The notes: generated by a model not told the origin, from the letters alone. A stretch of 8,437 nucleotides of DNA from Chromatiales bacterium (GCA_027070385.1 JALXDW010000070.1:1-8437); one strand, 5' to 3'. Positions 1 to 6,699 are shown, numbered from the stretch's first letter. Numbers and translations are program-made.

Positions 1-60
1 ATTGTTAACTTTGGCAAAAAACAGACTGAATTACAAGTAAAAAGTCTATAATTTTTAATA

Positions 61-89
61 AGATAGGGATGTTATCTAATTTTTTTTTT
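61..89 (+). terminator. Possible weak terminator of an upstream gene
   Basis: AGATA (61-65) can pair with TATCT (73-77) around a 7-base loop, followed after AA by ten T (80-89). The order (stem, then U-tract) fits a rightward intrinsic terminator, but the stem is only five pairs with one G-C. The T tract may instead belong to the larger inverted repeat that follows. This is a weak call. Confidence 0.22.
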
Positions 90-169
90 AACTTGGTTCA
101 CAATCCAGCCTTGTTTTTGGTTATTGATTGACATATTCCCCCCAAAATTGTGGTTCCAAGTTTAAAAAA
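84..169. repeat. Long imperfect inverted repeat (potential extended hairpin)
   Basis: AACTTGG (90-96) is complementary to CCAAGTT (156-162), and CACAAT (99-104) to ATTGTG (147-152). A 2x3 internal mismatch separates the two stems. Outside them, T84-T89 can pair with A164-A169 if T163 is bulged. Inside, TTTGG (116-120) can pair with CCAAA (142-146). The result is a broken stem of about 24 pairs with a 21-base terminal loop. The arms run T-tract first and A-tract last, so neither strand gives the GC stem followed by U-run of an intrinsic terminator. Pairing was worked out by hand and no folding energy was computed. It could be a structured leader RNA, a cruciform-type regulatory site or a remnant of a small repeat element. 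Confidence 0.5.
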
Positions 170-283
170 CGTGGACTTTATTGGCAGACACACTTATCCT
201 GCTACTCCAATCCCCATCGAAACAAGCTGAATAAACTTCCCGCATGATATAACAAGGCGGAGTACCTAATAATAACAAGCACT

Positions 284-289
284 AAAGGA
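284..289 (+). promoter_or_regulatory. Ribosome binding site of the DUF898 gene
   Basis: AAAGGA lies six bases before the ATG at 296. This is good Shine-Dalgarno spacing and supports that start. Confidence 0.7.
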
Positions 290-295
290 CACACG

Positions 296-1438
296 ATGGA
301 AAATATAAAGGCAACAACAACCCCCCAAGCTTTTGAATTCACTGGCAAATCAGTGGAATTTTTTGCTATCTGGATCGTAAACGTTGCACTGACTATTTTG
401 ACTCTGGGCATTTATTCGGCCTGGGCGAAAGTCCGCACTAACCAGTACTTTTACGGTAATACCCGGCTTGATGGTGCTTCGTTTCGCTATACGGCAAAGC
501 CAATGCAAATCCTCAAGGGTCGGATCATTGCTTTTATCCTGTTTCTGCTTTATTACTTTGCTTCCATGGCCAACCCCATTGTAGCAGCGATTATCCTGTT
601 TATAATTATGTTACTGGTTCCGGCCTTTGTGGTCATGTCGATGGCTTTCCGGCTAAGAAATTCCATGTATCGCAATGTATCATTTAATTTCGACAAAAAG
701 TTCGCGCAGGCTTATAAGGTTTTCTTTGTACCCGTCATTTTTATTGGTACCTACCTGTTTATTGCCAGCCAGCTGGAACATTTGCAATCAGACGATACCA
801 AAACCAGTGTCGTATTGGGGGTCACGATTTTAGTTTTACTGCTGGGTATTATTTTAATGGTACCCTGGTGGGAATACATTATTACCCGTTTTAAAGCAGT
901 TCATGCCAGATACGGTGATGCCGGTTTTTCTTTTTCGGCAACCATGAAAAATTATTATGGCATGTATCTCAAAGCCTACCTGTTATCACTACTTATTTTT
1001 GGTGTACTCGGTGCATTATTTGCAATTGCAACAAAATCCCTTACCTCCACAGGTGATGAACCCAATATGCTTTCAAACTTGCTCCCCTTTATTATCGTAT
1101 TGTTTTTTCTGCCGGCCTATTTATGGCTGTTTGCCTATTTTAAAACAAAACGTACTAACCTGCTTTTTGGGAACCTGAAAATTAATGGTCACCAGCTTCA
1201 GTCGGAAATGAAGACCATGTACATGCTCTGGCTGTATCTGAGTAATACCATCGGTATTCTTTTAACACTGGGGCTATTAATGCCTTGGGCAAAAATCCGT
1301 ACCGCACGCTATAAAGCATCGGTGACATCCATTCTCGTCGCGGGTGATTTAAACCAGTTTGTCGCAACCCAGGCACAATATCAGTCTGCCGTGGGTGAAG
1401 AAATCGGAGAAATGTTTGATTTGGATATTGGCTTTTAG
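296..1438 (+). CDS. DUF898 (YjgN-like) multispanning inner-membrane protein
   Basis: The 380-residue product is strongly hydrophobic, with about eight membrane segments by eye (22-39, 76-91, 93-115, 141-158, 171-191, 222-245, 260-281, 309-329). The N-terminal pattern LTLGIYSAWAKVRTNQY, followed by YGNTRLDGASF, is what I recognise as the DUF898/YjgN family, whose function is not established. Residues 26-51 and 314-339 align without gaps and share 11 of 26 residues (N29/N317, LTLG 35-38/323-326, WAK 43-45/331-333, R47/R335, T48/T336, Y51/Y339), so the protein is internally repeated. Related basic-aromatic segments follow other membrane segments at about 117-131, 195-213 and 281-300. The ATG has a good ribosome binding site. 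An M48 peptidase gene follows 30 bases downstream on the same strand, suggesting joint expression. The family call is firm; the role is unknown. Confidence 0.85.
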   Translation: MENIKATTTPQAFEFTGKSVEFFAIWIVNVALTILTLGIYSAWAKVRTNQYFYGNTRLDGASFRYTAKPMQILKGRIIAFILFLLYYFASMANPIVAAIILFIIMLLVPAFVVMSMAFRLRNSMYRNVSFNFDKKFAQAYKVFFVPVIFIGTYLFIASQLEHLQSDDTKTSVVLGVTILVLLLGIILMVPWWEYIITRFKAVHARYGDAGFSFSATMKNYYGMYLKAYLLSLLIFGVLGALFAIATKSLTSTGDEPNMLSNLLPFIIVLFFLPAYLWLFAYFKTKRTNLLFGNLKINGHQLQSEMKTMYMLWLYLSNTIGILLTLGLLMPWAKIRTARYKASVTSILVAGDLNQFVATQAQYQSAVGEEIGEMFDLDIGF

Positions 1439-1468
1439 AGTCAAATTACCTGATAAGCAACGACATCC

Positions 1469-2593
1469 ATGATTAAAGGCACTTACTATGATGGCAAAAC
1501 ATCAGAAAAAAAAGATGTTTTGCTTTATTGTAAACATAACGGTCTGATTGGTTTTGCCGAACTGGATGTTGCTGAAACCCCTTTTGATGACGTTGAAATT
1601 TCTTCACGTATCGGCAATACCCCTCGCTATATCAATTTCCCTGATGGCGCACAGTTTGAAACCACTGAGAATGATGCGATTGATGAAATTGTTAAAATTT
1701 TTTCACGCAAGCAGTTTCATGGCCTGATCCACAAACTGGAAAATGCAAAAACATTTGTATTGACAACCGTTGTTAGCGTGATTGTTTTGAGCTGGTTATT
1801 TGTTCAATACGGTATTCCGTTTATTAGCAAGGAAATTGCCGAGCGTTTACCCGAACAAGCATCACAATATCTGGGGCAGGGTGTTCTTGATATTATGGAT
1901 AAGCAGTGGTTTTCAGAAACAAAACTCACAAAACAAAAACAAAAAGAGTTACAACAATTATTTCGCCATTTAAAAACAAAAATTAAAGACAGCCAGCACT
2001 ATAAACTGGTTTTCAGATCAGGCGGCCCCATTGGTGCCAATGCTTTTGCTTTACCTGACGGGACTATTGTCTTCACCGATGAGCTTATCCAACTGACCAA
2101 TGACACGCTCGACATTGCCGCCATTATGTTGCATGAGATGGGACATTTAAAACACCACCATAGCTTGCGTGCCACGATTCAACAATCCAGTCTGGCCATT
2201 TTTATTACCGCCATCAGTGGCGATATATCTACCAGCAGTTCAATCGTGACGGCTATTCCATTTATGCTGGTGCAATCCGGCTTCTCACAAGATATGGAAA
2301 CCGAAGCTGACAGTTATGCACTGGCTTATATGCAACAATACAATATTGATCCTGAACATTTTGCCATTATGATGGAAAAACTGGTTGCCAGTTTTTCCCC
2401 GCAATATACGCAGTGCTTACAAGAGTACCGAAACAAAAAAACTGAAACAAAAAATATAACCGTACTGTGTATTAACCAGGCCATTGAGCAGCACAGCACA
2501 CAAGAGCAAAGTCAGGATAAAAAACTGCTGGATTATTTTTCAACCCACCCCAGTTCTAAAGAACGAATTGCACGTTTTCGAAGTACCAAATAA
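1469..2593 (+). CDS. Membrane-anchored M48 family zinc metallopeptidase
   Basis: This 374-residue protein has an N-terminal soluble domain (about 1-90) containing RIGNTPRYINFPDGAQFET (47-65), a conserved pattern in a set of M48 proteins. One membrane segment follows (about 95-116), then the peptidase domain. Hallmarks are NAFALPDGTIVFTDEL (191-206), the zinc motif HEMGH (H222, E223, H226), the likely third ligand E277 in ETEAD with D281, and the closing THPSSKERIARF (359-370). Positive charge before the membrane segment (76-94) suggests a cytoplasmic N domain and a periplasmic catalytic domain. An extra stretch at about 311-355 carries C316 and C334. The start has no strong Shine-Dalgarno, but in-frame TGA and TAA just upstream exclude an earlier start. 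The reading frame matches that of the preceding gene. Proteolysis of membrane or envelope proteins is inferred; the substrate is unknown. Confidence 0.88.
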   Translation: MIKGTYYDGKTSEKKDVLLYCKHNGLIGFAELDVAETPFDDVEISSRIGNTPRYINFPDGAQFETTENDAIDEIVKIFSRKQFHGLIHKLENAKTFVLTTVVSVIVLSWLFVQYGIPFISKEIAERLPEQASQYLGQGVLDIMDKQWFSETKLTKQKQKELQQLFRHLKTKIKDSQHYKLVFRSGGPIGANAFALPDGTIVFTDELIQLTNDTLDIAAIMLHEMGHLKHHHSLRATIQQSSLAIFITAISGDISTSSSIVTAIPFMLVQSGFSQDMETEADSYALAYMQQYNIDPEHFAIMMEKLVASFSPQYTQCLQEYRNKKTETKNITVLCINQAIEQHSTQEQSQDKKLLDYFSTHPSSKERIARFRSTK

Positions 2594-2609
2594 TATTGCC
2601 AGCCAATAT
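2593..2609. terminator. Small AT-rich hairpin between convergent genes
   Basis: ATATTG (2593-2598) is perfectly complementary to CAATAT (2604-2609) with a 5-base loop. It sits exactly in the 27-base gap between the convergent peptidase and carbonic anhydrase genes. The stem has one G-C pair and there is no U-tract on either strand, so efficient termination is doubtful. It is the only candidate in this gap. Confidence 0.22.
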
Positions 2610-2620
2610 GTAAAAGGTAT

Positions 2621-3253
2621 TTAAAGATTAAGCAGTGCCAGGTTTGCTTTATTGATTGTGTCCACATCAATAAGCTCTCCGGAACGTAAGTCATAATAGC
2701 AACCAACCAGGTCCAGCTTACCCGCTTCAACCCGGCTGCGTATCCACGGGTGAGTTATCAGGTTACGCAAGGAATAACGTACGGCTGTTTTTTCACAAGC
2801 ATCAATTTTTTTTTCGTCTGTATCCAGATCATCACGTGCAAGCACCTCTTGTTTAGCCGGTGCGGCAATTTGCATCCAGCGGTCAATAAAGCCATCCGCA
2901 CGCAGTGAACTGTCCGCTTCCATCAAGGCACGGATACCACCGCAATGGGCATGACCCAGTACGATAATTTGCTTTACCTTTAAACAGGTAACCGCAAATT
3001 CCAGTGCTGCACTGGTACCGTGATAGTCACCTCGGGTTTCATACGGTGGCACAAGATTGGCCACATTGCGTATAACAAAAATGTCACCCGGTTCAACATC
3101 AAACAAAATCCCCGGATCAACGCGTGAATCACAACAGGACACCATTGCCACTTCAGGTGTCTGCTGTTGTGCCAAGGCTTCCAGTCTTTCACGATTACGT
3201 TGAAAATAACCATTGCGAAATCGCGCATAACCCGCGACAAGTTTTTCTAACAT
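2621..3253 (-). CDS. Beta-class carbonic anhydrase
   Basis: This enzyme interconverts CO2 and bicarbonate using zinc. The 210-residue product has the family landmarks in order: SCCDSRVDP (39-47) with zinc ligand C40 and the D42/R44 dyad, FVIRNVANLVPP (59-70), GTSAALEFAV (79-88), and LGHAHCGG (99-106) with ligands H101 and C104. Length is typical (about 200-220). No signal peptide is visible, so it is probably cytoplasmic. The ATG is preceded at six bases by AGGA (minus strand of 3260-3263), and an in-frame stop lies just upstream, fixing the start. A 97-99-base gap separates it from tsaE on the same strand. A TATGAT-like -10 (minus strand of 3280-3285) is present, but its best -35 is badly spaced. 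Supplying bicarbonate to carboxylases or maintaining pH are family-level possibilities that the neighbours do not narrow down. Confidence 0.95.
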   Translation of the reverse strand: MLEKLVAGYARFRNGYFQRNRERLEALAQQQTPEVAMVSCCDSRVDPGILFDVEPGDIFVIRNVANLVPPYETRGDYHGTSAALEFAVTCLKVKQIIVLGHAHCGGIRALMEADSSLRADGFIDRWMQIAAPAKQEVLARDDLDTDEKKIDACEKTAVRYSLRNLITHPWIRSRVEAGKLDLVGCYYDLRSGELIDVDTINKANLALLNL

Positions 3254-3259
3254 GTTTTA

Positions 3260-3263
3260 TCCT
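3260..3263 (-). promoter_or_regulatory. Ribosome binding site of the carbonic anhydrase gene
   Basis: On the minus strand AGGA lies six bases before the ATG at 3253, within GCAGGATAAAAC. The only other nearby ATG in this frame runs into a stop, so this site decides the start. Confidence 0.65.
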
Positions 3264-3352
3264 GCTTTATTCATTTAAAATCATATTGACTGGTCTGAAT
3301 TTCAACCCGACAATCAACTGTGCATTATTCCCTGAAGTCTAAATTTCCGCCA

Positions 3353-3826
3353 CTAAGATGGCACCGACAAGTGTTGCAGAATTTGTTGGCCACGTTCCGT
3401 TGTGGCCGACAAACTAAATTGCCGTCCCTGTTTTAAATACGTTATCTTTAACCACAGATCCATATCAGGTAGCCAGCCTTCTCCCTGTTCAGGCCATTCA
3501 ATCAAATTTATACAGTCATCATTAAACATTTCATGCGCACCGATTAACTCCAGTTCTTCCGGGTCGGACAATCGGTATAAATCAAAATGATGGAGAGTAA
3601 TCTGACCTATTTGATACGGCTCCAGGATCGTATAGGTTGGGCTTTTCACTGTACCGGTATACCCCAGGGCATGTAAGAACCCCCGCGCAAAAGTGGTTTT
3701 ACCTGCACCTAAATCCCCTTGCAAGGCAATACAGCACGGTGCCGTGACAAGCTTTGCTAGCGATGCAGCAAACGCTTCGGTCTGTTCAGCTGTATTTAAA
3801 ACAACATCAAGTGACTGCATTATCAT
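3353..3826 (-). CDS. tsaE: TsaE, tRNA t6A37 biosynthesis ATPase
   Basis: TsaE is the P-loop ATPase that works with TsaB, TsaC and TsaD to make threonylcarbamoyl-adenosine at position 37 of ANN-decoding tRNAs in the cytoplasm. The 157-residue protein shows a Walker A motif GDLGAGKTT (37-45), the conserved VKSPTYTILEPY segment (60-71), HFDLYRL (80-86) as the Walker-B region, and IEWPEQG (109-115). Length matches the family. The start ATG overlaps the nnr stop by four bases (ATGA), indicating translational coupling. A second Met (residue 3) is an alternative start, and no clear Shine-Dalgarno favours either. The nnr-tsaE order matches E. coli yjeF-yjeE. Unlike E. coli, amiB does not follow; a carbonic anhydrase does. 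Confidence 0.95.
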   Translation of the reverse strand: MIMQSLDVVLNTAEQTEAFAASLAKLVTAPCCIALQGDLGAGKTTFARGFLHALGYTGTVKSPTYTILEPYQIGQITLHHFDLYRLSDPEELELIGAHEMFNDDCINLIEWPEQGEGWLPDMDLWLKITYLKQGRQFSLSATTERGQQILQHLSVPS

Positions 3827-5325
3827 TTATTAGGATTAACAAGACGCCGCACCCAACTCATCAGATCAGATGCCAACATACCACGTTCACCCACCACTTT
3901 TGCTGCCTCATCACCGGCTTTGCTATGAATCACCACAGCCAATTCGGTGGCATCCCGGTTTGACAAGCCTTGCGCAATTAAACCACTGATAATGCCGGTA
4001 AGTACATCACCCATGCCACCGGTTGCCATCCCCGGATTACCATAGGGGCAAACAGCGGGCAGGCCTTGTGGTGATTTAATCAACGTGCCAAGCCCTTTCA
4101 ATACCGCAATCCCCCCAAAATGTTGGCTAATGGCATCAACACTTTTAAAACGGTCTCGCTGAATTTCAGCGGTCGATTGCCCCAACAGTCGTCCCGCTTC
4201 ACCCGGATGGGGCGTCAGGATCCAGTTATTATAATGCTGGTTAGACTCCGCTAACAAATTCAATGCATCAGCATCAACGACCATGGGCAAACCGGACTCC
4301 ATCGCCATAACAAACAAGTCCTGAGCCCATTTAGACTGTCCCAGTCCGGGACCAATCCCCACCACGGTAGCCAGTGCTAATAAAGGTTGAATTTCTTCAG
4401 CATGACGAATGCCATAACAAATCAGTTCTGGACGCGTCGCGTTTAAGGTGGCGGCATGCTCTGGGTGGGTCACAACAGTGACACGTCCAGCACCGGTACG
4501 TGCAGCCGCTTCACCAGCCAGTCGAATCGCACCGGGCATACCGGGACCACCACCAATCAACACAACATGCCCGAAATCACCTTTATGGGCATTGCGTAAC
4601 CGTTTTGGTAACAGTTGGCTCAACAAAGCATAATCCAGCCGATAACCGGCAGGATCCAGTAAGTCATACAGGGCTTTGGGTAATTTTAAATCACTGAAGC
4701 GGACTTCACCGCTATACTCCGGGCCATCACCGGTTACCAATCCCTGCTTCAAACCAATGTAGGTCAGGGTAACAGTTGCTTTAACCGCGATGCCTTGCGG
4801 TATTCCGGTATCCGCATTTAAACCCGATGGAATGTCGATTGAAAAGACCGGTTTTGATTGAGCATTGAGTAATTTGATCGCTGTAGCATATTTGCCATCA
4901 ACATGCCCATGCACGCCTGTGCCAAGCATGGCATCGACCAGCACATCATAATCATCACCAGCAAGCGTATCGGTAAAAATAACAGGGGTAATGCCACTGC
5001 CCAATAAACGTTGTTGCGCGGCCAGTGCGTCACCCTGGAGCTTACTCTCATCACCTACCTGCAACACATGTACTTCAAATTCCTGTTCAGCGGCTAAGCG
5101 TGCCACGACAAAACCATCACCGGCATTGTTGCCCGTACCACATAAGACCAATAAACGTTTACATTCGGGCCATTTTGCAGTGAGTAGCTGAAAGGCCGCT
5201 TCACCCGCACGTTCAATAAGTACATTACCGGAAATATTGAATTCTTTAATTGCGTAACGATCCAGCTGTTTTACCTGTGCGGCCGTGTAGATATTTTGAG
5301 ATAATGGTTCCATACCCTGTATCAT
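3823..5325 (-). CDS. nnr: Bifunctional NAD(P)HX epimerase / ADP-dependent NAD(P)HX dehydratase
   Basis: This two-domain enzyme repairs hydrated NADH and NADPH. The N-terminal epimerase domain (about 10-220) converts the R to the S hydrate; it shows CGTGNNAGDGFVVAR (62-76), DAMLGTG (131-137) and SIDIPSGLNADTG (162-174). The C-terminal ribokinase-fold dehydratase (about 235-497) shows KGDFGHVVLIGG (248-259), GIGPGLG (323-329), DADALN (351-356), LTPHPGEAGRL (370-380), and GNPGMATGGMGDVLTG (429-444) with the expected catalytic Asp at 440. Its 500 residues are typical of the fused bacterial YjeF form. The start is uncertain: Met1 has GAGG only two bases upstream, while Met5 (5313) has the same GAGG 14 bases away; neither spacing is ideal. 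It overlaps tsaE by four bases and is divergent from queG. Confidence 0.95.
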   Translation of the reverse strand: MIQGMEPLSQNIYTAAQVKQLDRYAIKEFNISGNVLIERAGEAAFQLLTAKWPECKRLLVLCGTGNNAGDGFVVARLAAEQEFEVHVLQVGDESKLQGDALAAQQRLLGSGITPVIFTDTLAGDDYDVLVDAMLGTGVHGHVDGKYATAIKLLNAQSKPVFSIDIPSGLNADTGIPQGIAVKATVTLTYIGLKQGLVTGDGPEYSGEVRFSDLKLPKALYDLLDPAGYRLDYALLSQLLPKRLRNAHKGDFGHVVLIGGGPGMPGAIRLAGEAAARTGAGRVTVVTHPEHAATLNATRPELICYGIRHAEEIQPLLALATVVGIGPGLGQSKWAQDLFVMAMESGLPMVVDADALNLLAESNQHYNNWILTPHPGEAGRLLGQSTAEIQRDRFKSVDAISQHFGGIAVLKGLGTLIKSPQGLPAVCPYGNPGMATGGMGDVLTGIISGLIAQGLSNRDATELAVVIHSKAGDEAAKVVGERGMLASDLMSWVRRLVNPNK

Positions 5326-5378
5326 AGCCTCTGTTGATTTAAAAAAGTATCCCTAAAAAATAAACTGTTGTGCTTAAT

Positions 5379-6464
5379 ATGCCACCCACCCTTCTCAATA
5401 CACAGCAACTTGAAACCTTGGCAAAAGACATTAAACGCTGGGGACTGGAACTTGGTTTTCAACAAGTCGGGATCAGTGACACTGAATTATCGAAAGCCGA
5501 AAATAGTTTATTTGAATGGCTGGATCAAGGTTATCATGGTGATATGGCGTGGATGGCAAAACATGGCGACAAACGTAGCCGGCCTGATAAGCTGGTACCC
5601 GGTACTTTACGTGTTATCAGTGTGCGCCTGGACTATTTACCTGAACCAATACAACACTGCCAGCAATTATTAAACCGGCCATCACAAGCGTATATTTCCC
5701 GGTATGCATTAGGCCGTGACTACCACAAGTTATTACGCAAACGTTTACAAAAGCTGGCTGATAAAATTTTACAAGTCACTGACGAATTGGGGTTTCGTGT
5801 TTTTGTTGATAGTGCGCCGGTACTGGAAAAAGCCATTGCCGAAAAAGCAGGACTTGGCTGGATAGGCAAACACACAAATCTGTTACAAAAACAAATTGGT
5901 TCCTGGTTCTTTCTTGGTGAACTCTATATCAATTTGCCCTTACCTGTTGATACTCCGGCAGAAGATCATTGTGGAACTTGTAACAACTGCCTGGATATTT
6001 GCCCAACAAACGCTTTTATTGCACCTTATAAACTGGATGCCCGCAAATGTATATCCTACTTAACCATTGAGAATAAGGGTGCCATTCCTGAAAAATTTCG
6101 TTCGCAAATAGGTAACCGTATCTATGGTTGTGATGACTGCCAGCTATTTTGCCCCTGGAATCGTTTTGCAGCGCAAAGCAGTGAACAAGATTTTAAACCG
6201 CGACATCAACTTAATGATATAGATCTACTCAGCCTGTTTAACTGGAGTGAAAAACAGTTTATGGATAAATTACAGGGCAGTGCTATCCGACGAATTGGTT
6301 ATGATGCCTGGCTACGAAACATTGCTGTTGCATTAGGTAATGCGTTGGCGAATATTCCCCGTCATCATGATCTGCATCATAAGATAAAACAGGCATTATC
6401 CGGGCGGATTGGTCACGTATCAGAAATGGTTCAGGAACACATCGAATGGGCACTTAAACAATAA
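5379..6464 (+). CDS. queG: Epoxyqueuosine reductase QueG
   Basis: QueG carries out the last step of queuosine synthesis, the cobalamin- and Fe-S-dependent reduction of epoxyqueuosine in tRNA. Positions counted from a possible GTG start at 5370: VDSAPVLEKAIAEKAGLGWIG (146-166) is the conserved active-site region with Asp148. The iron-sulfur cysteines are CGTCNNCLDICP (C201, C204, C207, C211) and GCDDCQLFCPWN (C254, C257, C261), as for two 4Fe-4S clusters; C227 is also conserved-looking. The C-terminal SAIRRIGYDAWLRNIAVALGNA (304-325) is the HEAT-like helix pair. Full length is 361 residues from the ATG at 5379, or 364 from GTG 5370. I prefer the ATG; neither start has a clear Shine-Dalgarno. 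It is divergent from nnr, as in E. coli yjeS-yjeF, and convergent with a small gene 4 bases past its stop. Confidence 0.95.
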   Translation: MPPTLLNTQQLETLAKDIKRWGLELGFQQVGISDTELSKAENSLFEWLDQGYHGDMAWMAKHGDKRSRPDKLVPGTLRVISVRLDYLPEPIQHCQQLLNRPSQAYISRYALGRDYHKLLRKRLQKLADKILQVTDELGFRVFVDSAPVLEKAIAEKAGLGWIGKHTNLLQKQIGSWFFLGELYINLPLPVDTPAEDHCGTCNNCLDICPTNAFIAPYKLDARKCISYLTIENKGAIPEKFRSQIGNRIYGCDDCQLFCPWNRFAAQSSEQDFKPRHQLNDIDLLSLFNWSEKQFMDKLQGSAIRRIGYDAWLRNIAVALGNALANIPRHHDLHHKIKQALSGRIGHVSEMVQEHIEWALKQ

Positions 6465-6468
6465 CTGC

Positions 6469-6654
6469 TCAAGCGGATACATCAATCCCTCCCGAACCAC
6501 TTCGAGCAGCCGATTTACTGTTCGAAGCAACATCCACTTCCTTGCCCGCTTCAGAGCCCACTGCTTTCAGTACCTCATTCGCTGCCTTGCTAGCATTGTT
6601 CACTCCCGTTTGTAACTGCAAAAATGCTGAATCGAACGATGAATCAATTTTCAT
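6469..6654 (-). CDS. Uncharacterised 61-residue heptad-repeat protein
   Basis: I do not recognise a characterised family. The ATG at 6654 has an excellent ribosome binding site (AAAGG, seven bases upstream), which argues for real translation; the frame also opens upstream, but only from a TTG at 6720 with no such site. Residues 3-32 look like one amphipathic helix, with hydrophobic or Ala residues at F7, F11, L14, V18, A21, A25, V28 and V32, an unbroken 4-3 heptad pattern. Residues 33-61 are small and polar, rich in Ser, Gly and Ala, with no Cys or aromatic residue. There is no signal peptide or membrane segment. It lies between queG (convergent, 4-base gap) and mobA (divergent, 89 bases). 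A layout of helix plus flexible tail recalls terminal helices of flagellar axial proteins and small motility-associated proteins, but that is a guess from pattern alone. Confidence 0.7.
   Translation of the reverse strand: MKIDSSFDSAFLQLQTGVNNASKAANEVLKAVGSEAGKEVDVASNSKSAARSGSGGIDVSA
6500..6527 (+). terminator. Ten-pair hairpin past the queG stop, inside the opposing gene
   Basis: CTTCGAGCAG (6500-6509) pairs with CTGTTCGAAG (6518-6527) around an 8-base loop. All ten positions pair in plus-strand RNA, one as G-U. In minus-strand RNA that position becomes an A-C mismatch, so the structure favours the queG transcript. It starts 36 bases after the queG stop, within the C-terminal coding part of the opposing small gene. 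There is no U-tract after it, so it would serve better as a 3'-end stabiliser or Rho-related end than as a classical terminator. Confidence 0.4.
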
Positions 6655-6661
6655 AGTATTA

Positions 6662-6666
6662 CCTTT
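6662..6666 (-). promoter_or_regulatory. Strong ribosome binding site of the 61-residue gene
   Basis: On the minus strand AAAGG lies seven bases before the ATG at 6654. It decides the start over the upstream TTG and is the main evidence that this small gene is expressed. Confidence 0.7.
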
Positions 6667-6699
6667 ATAATAACTTGCTATAACAGTAAAAAAACTGCA

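Larger units (their letters stand above)
1..295. other. Non-coding leader region upstream of the DUF898 gene
   Basis: I see no credible gene in this stretch. It is AT-rich, with a run of ten T at 80-89 and six C at 138-143. It holds a long imperfect inverted repeat (about 84-169, listed separately), a small hairpin before the T run, and a good ribosome binding site just before the first gene. The end of an upstream gene is not visible, so the window probably opens inside an intergenic region. A weak sigma70-like pair (TGGACT at 172-177, 17-base spacer, TATCCT at 195-200) could drive the DUF898 gene, but it matches only 8 of 12 consensus positions. A perfect TATAAT at 47-52 has no convincing -35 partner. 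Confidence 0.6.

Noticed and set aside
23..56. AGACT (23-27) / AGTCT (43-47) inverted repeat between an A-rich and a T-rich stretch
   Set aside because: Five pairs with a 15-base loop in AT-rich DNA; too weak to call a terminator without an upstream gene in view.
181..203. TTGGCA as a possible sigma54 -24 element
   Set aside because: The required GC-containing -12 element is missing at the proper spacing.
1439..1468. Possible frameshift or read-through fusion of the DUF898 and M48 genes, since they share a reading frame
   Set aside because: Three in-frame stops (TAG, then TGA TAA) separate them and both proteins look complete, so they are separate genes.
4448..4697. Open frames on the plus strand inside nnr, and similar frames opposite or inside other genes
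   Set aside because: They are shadows of well-supported conserved genes, with no ribosome binding sites and no recognisable protein features.
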